Source of the DNA: GCA-002728855 sp036340635
GTDB lineage: Bacteria; Bacteroidota; Bacteroidia; Flavobacteriales; Flavobacteriaceae
DNA length: 64,000 bases
NCBI GenBank assembly: GCA_036340635.1
Contig: JAYYYF010000021.1
Span: 1-64,000 of the forward strand
Reading direction: 5' to 3'
Made by a program: the position numbers and the translations under genes. Shown one piece after another: positions 61,883-64,000 of the stretch (the first letter of the stretch is position 1; every line of letters begins with the position of its first letter). A model generated the notes under the pieces. That model had not been told where the DNA came from and made no database searches. It was given only the letters and a program-made list of their open reading frames with translations.

Positions 61883-62863
61883 ATGAAAACAGTACAATTT
61901 AGGGAAGCTATAGCTGAAGCAATGTCAGAAGAAATGAGGCTTGACGAGTCAGTATATTTGATGGGAGAAGAAGTTGCTGAATATAATGGAGCCTACAAAG
62001 CTTCAAAAGGAATGTTAGAAGAATTTGGAAACAAACGTGTTATTGACACACCTATTTCAGAATTGGGTTTTTCTGGAATAGGTGTCGGTTCTACAATGAC
62101 TGGCAATAGACCTATAATTGAATTTATGACTTTTAATTTTGCATTAGTTGGAATAGATCAAATAATTAATAATGCTTCGAAAATAAGAATAATGTCAGGA
62201 GGTCAATTTTCATGCCCAATAGTTTTTAGAGGACCAACTGGATCTGCTGGCCAATTAGGAGCTACCCATTCTCAAGCTTTTGAAAGCTGGTTTGCAAATT
62301 GTCCAGGATTAAAAGTAATTGTTCCTTCAAACCCATATGACGCCAAGGGCTTGTTAAAGTCTGCAATAAGGGATAATGATCCTGTTATTTTTATGGAATC
62401 TGAACAAATGTATGGGGATAAAGGAGAAATCCCAGAAGGAGAATATATACTTCCGATAGGAGTGGCAGATATTAAAAAAATAGGTAAAGACGTAACAATT
62501 GTTTCATTTGGGAAGATAATTAAGGAAGCTTTTAAAGCTTCTGAAATCCTAAATAAGGATAACATTGAATGTGAAATTATTGATTTGAGAACAATTAGAC
62601 CTATGGATTATCAAACTATTTTTGAATCTGTTAAGAAAACAAATAGATTGGTGATCTTGGAAGAGTCTTGGCCTTTTGGTAATATTTCAACTGAAATAAC
62701 TTACCAAGTTCAAAGTCAGATTTTTGATTATCTTGATGCGCCTATTGAAAAGATAAACACTGCTGACACTCCAGCTCCTTATTCTCCTACTTTACTTTCG
62801 GAATGGTTGCCAAATGCAAATGATGTAGTTAAGGCTGTACGAAAAGTTCTCTATAAGAACTAA
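61883..62863 (+). CDS. pdhB: pyruvate dehydrogenase E1 component, beta subunit
   Basis: Half of the alpha2beta2 thiamine-dependent E1 enzyme. QFREAIAEAMSEEM starts the protein; the TPP-linked Glu is in LMGEEVAEYNGAYKAS; PISELGFSGIGVGS and FMTFNFALVGIDQIIN are conserved; VFRGPTGSAGQLGATHSQ and ESEQMYGDKGE follow; the C-terminal transketolase domain has DLRTIRPMDYQTI and TADTPAPYSPTL. 326 residues. The alpha subunit and the E2 gene are not in the window. The dehydrogenase needs lipoate, made by LipA and LipB encoded here. Confidence 0.95.
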   Translation: MKTVQFREAIAEAMSEEMRLDESVYLMGEEVAEYNGAYKASKGMLEEFGNKRVIDTPISELGFSGIGVGSTMTGNRPIIEFMTFNFALVGIDQIINNASKIRIMSGGQFSCPIVFRGPTGSAGQLGATHSQAFESWFANCPGLKVIVPSNPYDAKGLLKSAIRDNDPVIFMESEQMYGDKGEIPEGEYILPIGVADIKKIGKDVTIVSFGKIIKEAFKASEILNKDNIECEIIDLRTIRPMDYQTIFESVKKTNRLVILEESWPFGNISTEITYQVQSQIFDYLDAPIEKINTADTPAPYSPTLLSEWLPNANDVVKAVRKVLYKN

Positions 62864-62887
62864 AATCCCAATTAACAAATTTTTATT

Positions 62888-64000
62888 TTACAATAGGGGT
62901 GCAATAACTAAGGCCACAACAGAAATTAATTTAAGTAGTATGTTTAATGAAGGTCCTGATGTGTCTTTAAAAGGATCTCCAACAGTGTCTCCAACAACTG
63001 CAGCCTTATGAGCTTCTGATCCTTTCCTGCCTTCTTCCTCGATCATTTTTTTTGCATTATCCCAAGCTCCACCAGCATTGGATTGAAAAATTGCCATAAG
63101 AACTCCACTAGAAGTAACACCAGCAAGCAAGCCTCCTAACATCTCTGCTCCACCTGAAAATCCAATAAGCACAGGAACGAATATTGCCATAACTCCAGGC
63201 AGTATCATCTCTCTTAGCGCAGCTTTTGTTGAAATTTCAACACATTTACTGTACTCAGCAACTCCATCTGCATCATTAAATATTTTGATATCTGATTTAG
63301 ATGCTTTAGAAAGATCTGAATTATATTTTTTCATTACTGCAAGAGCGGCTTTAAGTTTTGGCAATTCATTGAACTGTCTTCTGACTTCCTCAATCATACT
63401 CATTGCAGCTTTTCCAACAGCATTCATAGAAAGAGCAGAAAAAACAAATGGAAGCATTGCACCTAATAATAGTCCGGTCATAACTATTGGGTTAGAAATG
63501 TCAATAGAAGATATTTGAGCAGTTTGCATGAATGCTGCAAAAAGTGCTAAAGCAGTAAGTGCAGCAGATGCAATAGCGAATCCTTTACCAATTGCTGCGG
63601 TTGTATTCCCGACAGCATCTAATTTGTCAGTTCTTTCTCTTACTTCAGGTGAAAGCTCAGCCATTTCAGCAATACCTCCAGCATTATCAGATATGGGACC
63701 ATATGCATCAACTGCAAGTTGAATTCCAGTGTTAGCAAGCATTCCAACAGCTGCAATTGCAATTCCATAAAGACCAGCAAAATAGTAAGAGGTCATTATA
63801 GCAATACATATAAGAATTATTGGAATTGCAGTGGAGATCATTCCAACTCCTAGACCTGAAATAATTGTTGTTGCTGGACCTGTTTCAGATTGTCTTACAA
63901 TTGACAGAACTGGCTTCTTACCTGTAGCAGTATAATATTCTGTTATTTTCCCAACCCCTAAACCTACAATTAAACCTGAAATTGTTGCATAGAAAACACC
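62888..64000 (-). CDS. hppA: membrane pyrophosphatase (Na+/H+-translocating), C-terminal part (cut by window edge)
   Basis: 370 residues of the C-terminal half of a 15-16-helix ion-pumping pyrophosphatase; the reading frame stays open to base 64000. QLAVDAYGPISDNAGGIAEM has the Asp-rich pyrophosphate motif; DAVGNTTAAIGKGFAIASAA has Ala and Gly at the positions that, when Lys, mark K+-independent enzymes, so this one is of the K+-dependent class. VGDTVGDPFKDTSGPSLNI closes the site. Na+ or H+ specificity cannot be read from this part. An internal ATG (63841) is not the start, as the conserved frame continues upstream. Convergent with pdhB. Confidence 0.95.
   Translation of the reverse strand, partial: GVFYATISGLIVGLGVGKITEYYTATGKKPVLSIVRQSETGPATTIISGLGVGMISTAIPIILICIAIMTSYYFAGLYGIAIAAVGMLANTGIQLAVDAYGPISDNAGGIAEMAELSPEVRERTDKLDAVGNTTAAIGKGFAIASAALTALALFAAFMQTAQISSIDISNPIVMTGLLLGAMLPFVFSALSMNAVGKAAMSMIEEVRRQFNELPKLKAALAVMKKYNSDLSKASKSDIKIFNDADGVAEYSKCVEISTKAALREMILPGVMAIFVPVLIGFSGGAEMLGGLLAGVTSSGVLMAIFQSNAGGAWDNAKKMIEEEGRKGSEAHKAAVVGDTVGDPFKDTSGPSLNILLKLISVVALVIAPLL

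Noticed and set aside
62888..63841. hppA taken as a complete 317-residue gene
   Set aside because: The conserved reading frame continues upstream of the ATG at 63841 to the end of the window; the gene is truncated by the window, not short.

Overview
The window is an AT-rich, gene-dense stretch of a Bacteroidota chromosome, most probably a marine, streamlined member of the Flavobacteriia. Four things point there. Promoters carry the Bacteroidota -7 box TAnnTTTG, found upstream of at least fifteen transcription units. The gene families are typical of the group: Porin_10-type barrel, DUF4136, DUF1080, DUF456, DUF1543, a flavobacterial LysRS with a C-terminal extension, and an APH-aminotransferase fusion. 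Several genes imply a sodium economy (NhaD, a K+-dependent membrane pyrophosphatase, an NqrM-like small protein). Spacers are very short, with many 1-20 base overlaps between neighbours.

Layout. 1-4.5 kb: start of an M28-type peptidase gene (cut by the window edge), initiator tRNA with a clear terminator, the ribosome-assembly GTPases era and der, then a MerR regulator and an M23 endopeptidase. 4.6-16.7 kb: alaS, a DUF4136 lipoprotein, a glucosaminidase-LysM lipoprotein, lysS, lipB, an 815-residue lipoprotein, rnhB and a porin. 16.7-22.7 kb: gltBD (glutamate synthase). 22.8-28.4 kb: anmK, nhaD, an ExbB-ExbD-TonB energy-transduction set and folC. 28.4-32.5 kb: tRNA-Arg(CCU), an AlkA-like glycosylase, the kinase-phospholyase fusion and a DUF1080 lipoprotein. 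32.5-40.4 kb: a more accessory stretch after tRNA-Val (secreted esterase, DUF2855, FkbM-like methyltransferase, DUF1543, P19/Tp34-like metal-binding protein, Ste24-type protease, hydrolase, SDR, methyltransferase). 40.4-50.8 kb: a coiled-coil protein with a degenerate zinc ribbon, a Nif3-like protein, lpxK, lipA, an NRAMP-like transporter overlapped by an ECF sigma gene, an NqrM-like protein, DUF456, ruvC, a previously uncalled 34-residue cysteine-rich protein, hemW and an M20 dipeptidase. 50.8-64 kb: tRNA-Leu(UAG), bestrophin, a CotH-like secreted protein, alkaline phosphatase, waaA, a DegT aminotransferase, an amidohydrolase, fabD, folA, a class V aminotransferase, thyA, a bifunctional nuclease, pdhB and hppA (cut by the window edge).

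How they fit. LpxK and WaaA make the lipid A-Kdo core. LipA and LipB make lipoate, which the pyruvate dehydrogenase complex (PdhB is its E1 beta) needs. FolC, FolA and ThyA serve folate and dTMP metabolism. M23, the glucosaminidase and AnmK deal with wall turnover and recycling.

The most unusual points are the metallothionein-like 34-residue ORF at 48094-48198, a lipA gene with no ATG, GTG or TTG start although all three auxiliary-cluster cysteines are encoded upstream of its first ATG, a recurrent trap in which apparent TTG starts lie inside -7 boxes (der, lipB, the P19-like gene, waaA, thyA), and a zinc-ribbon family protein that has lost all its cysteines. I see no CRISPR array, IS element, prophage or defence island.
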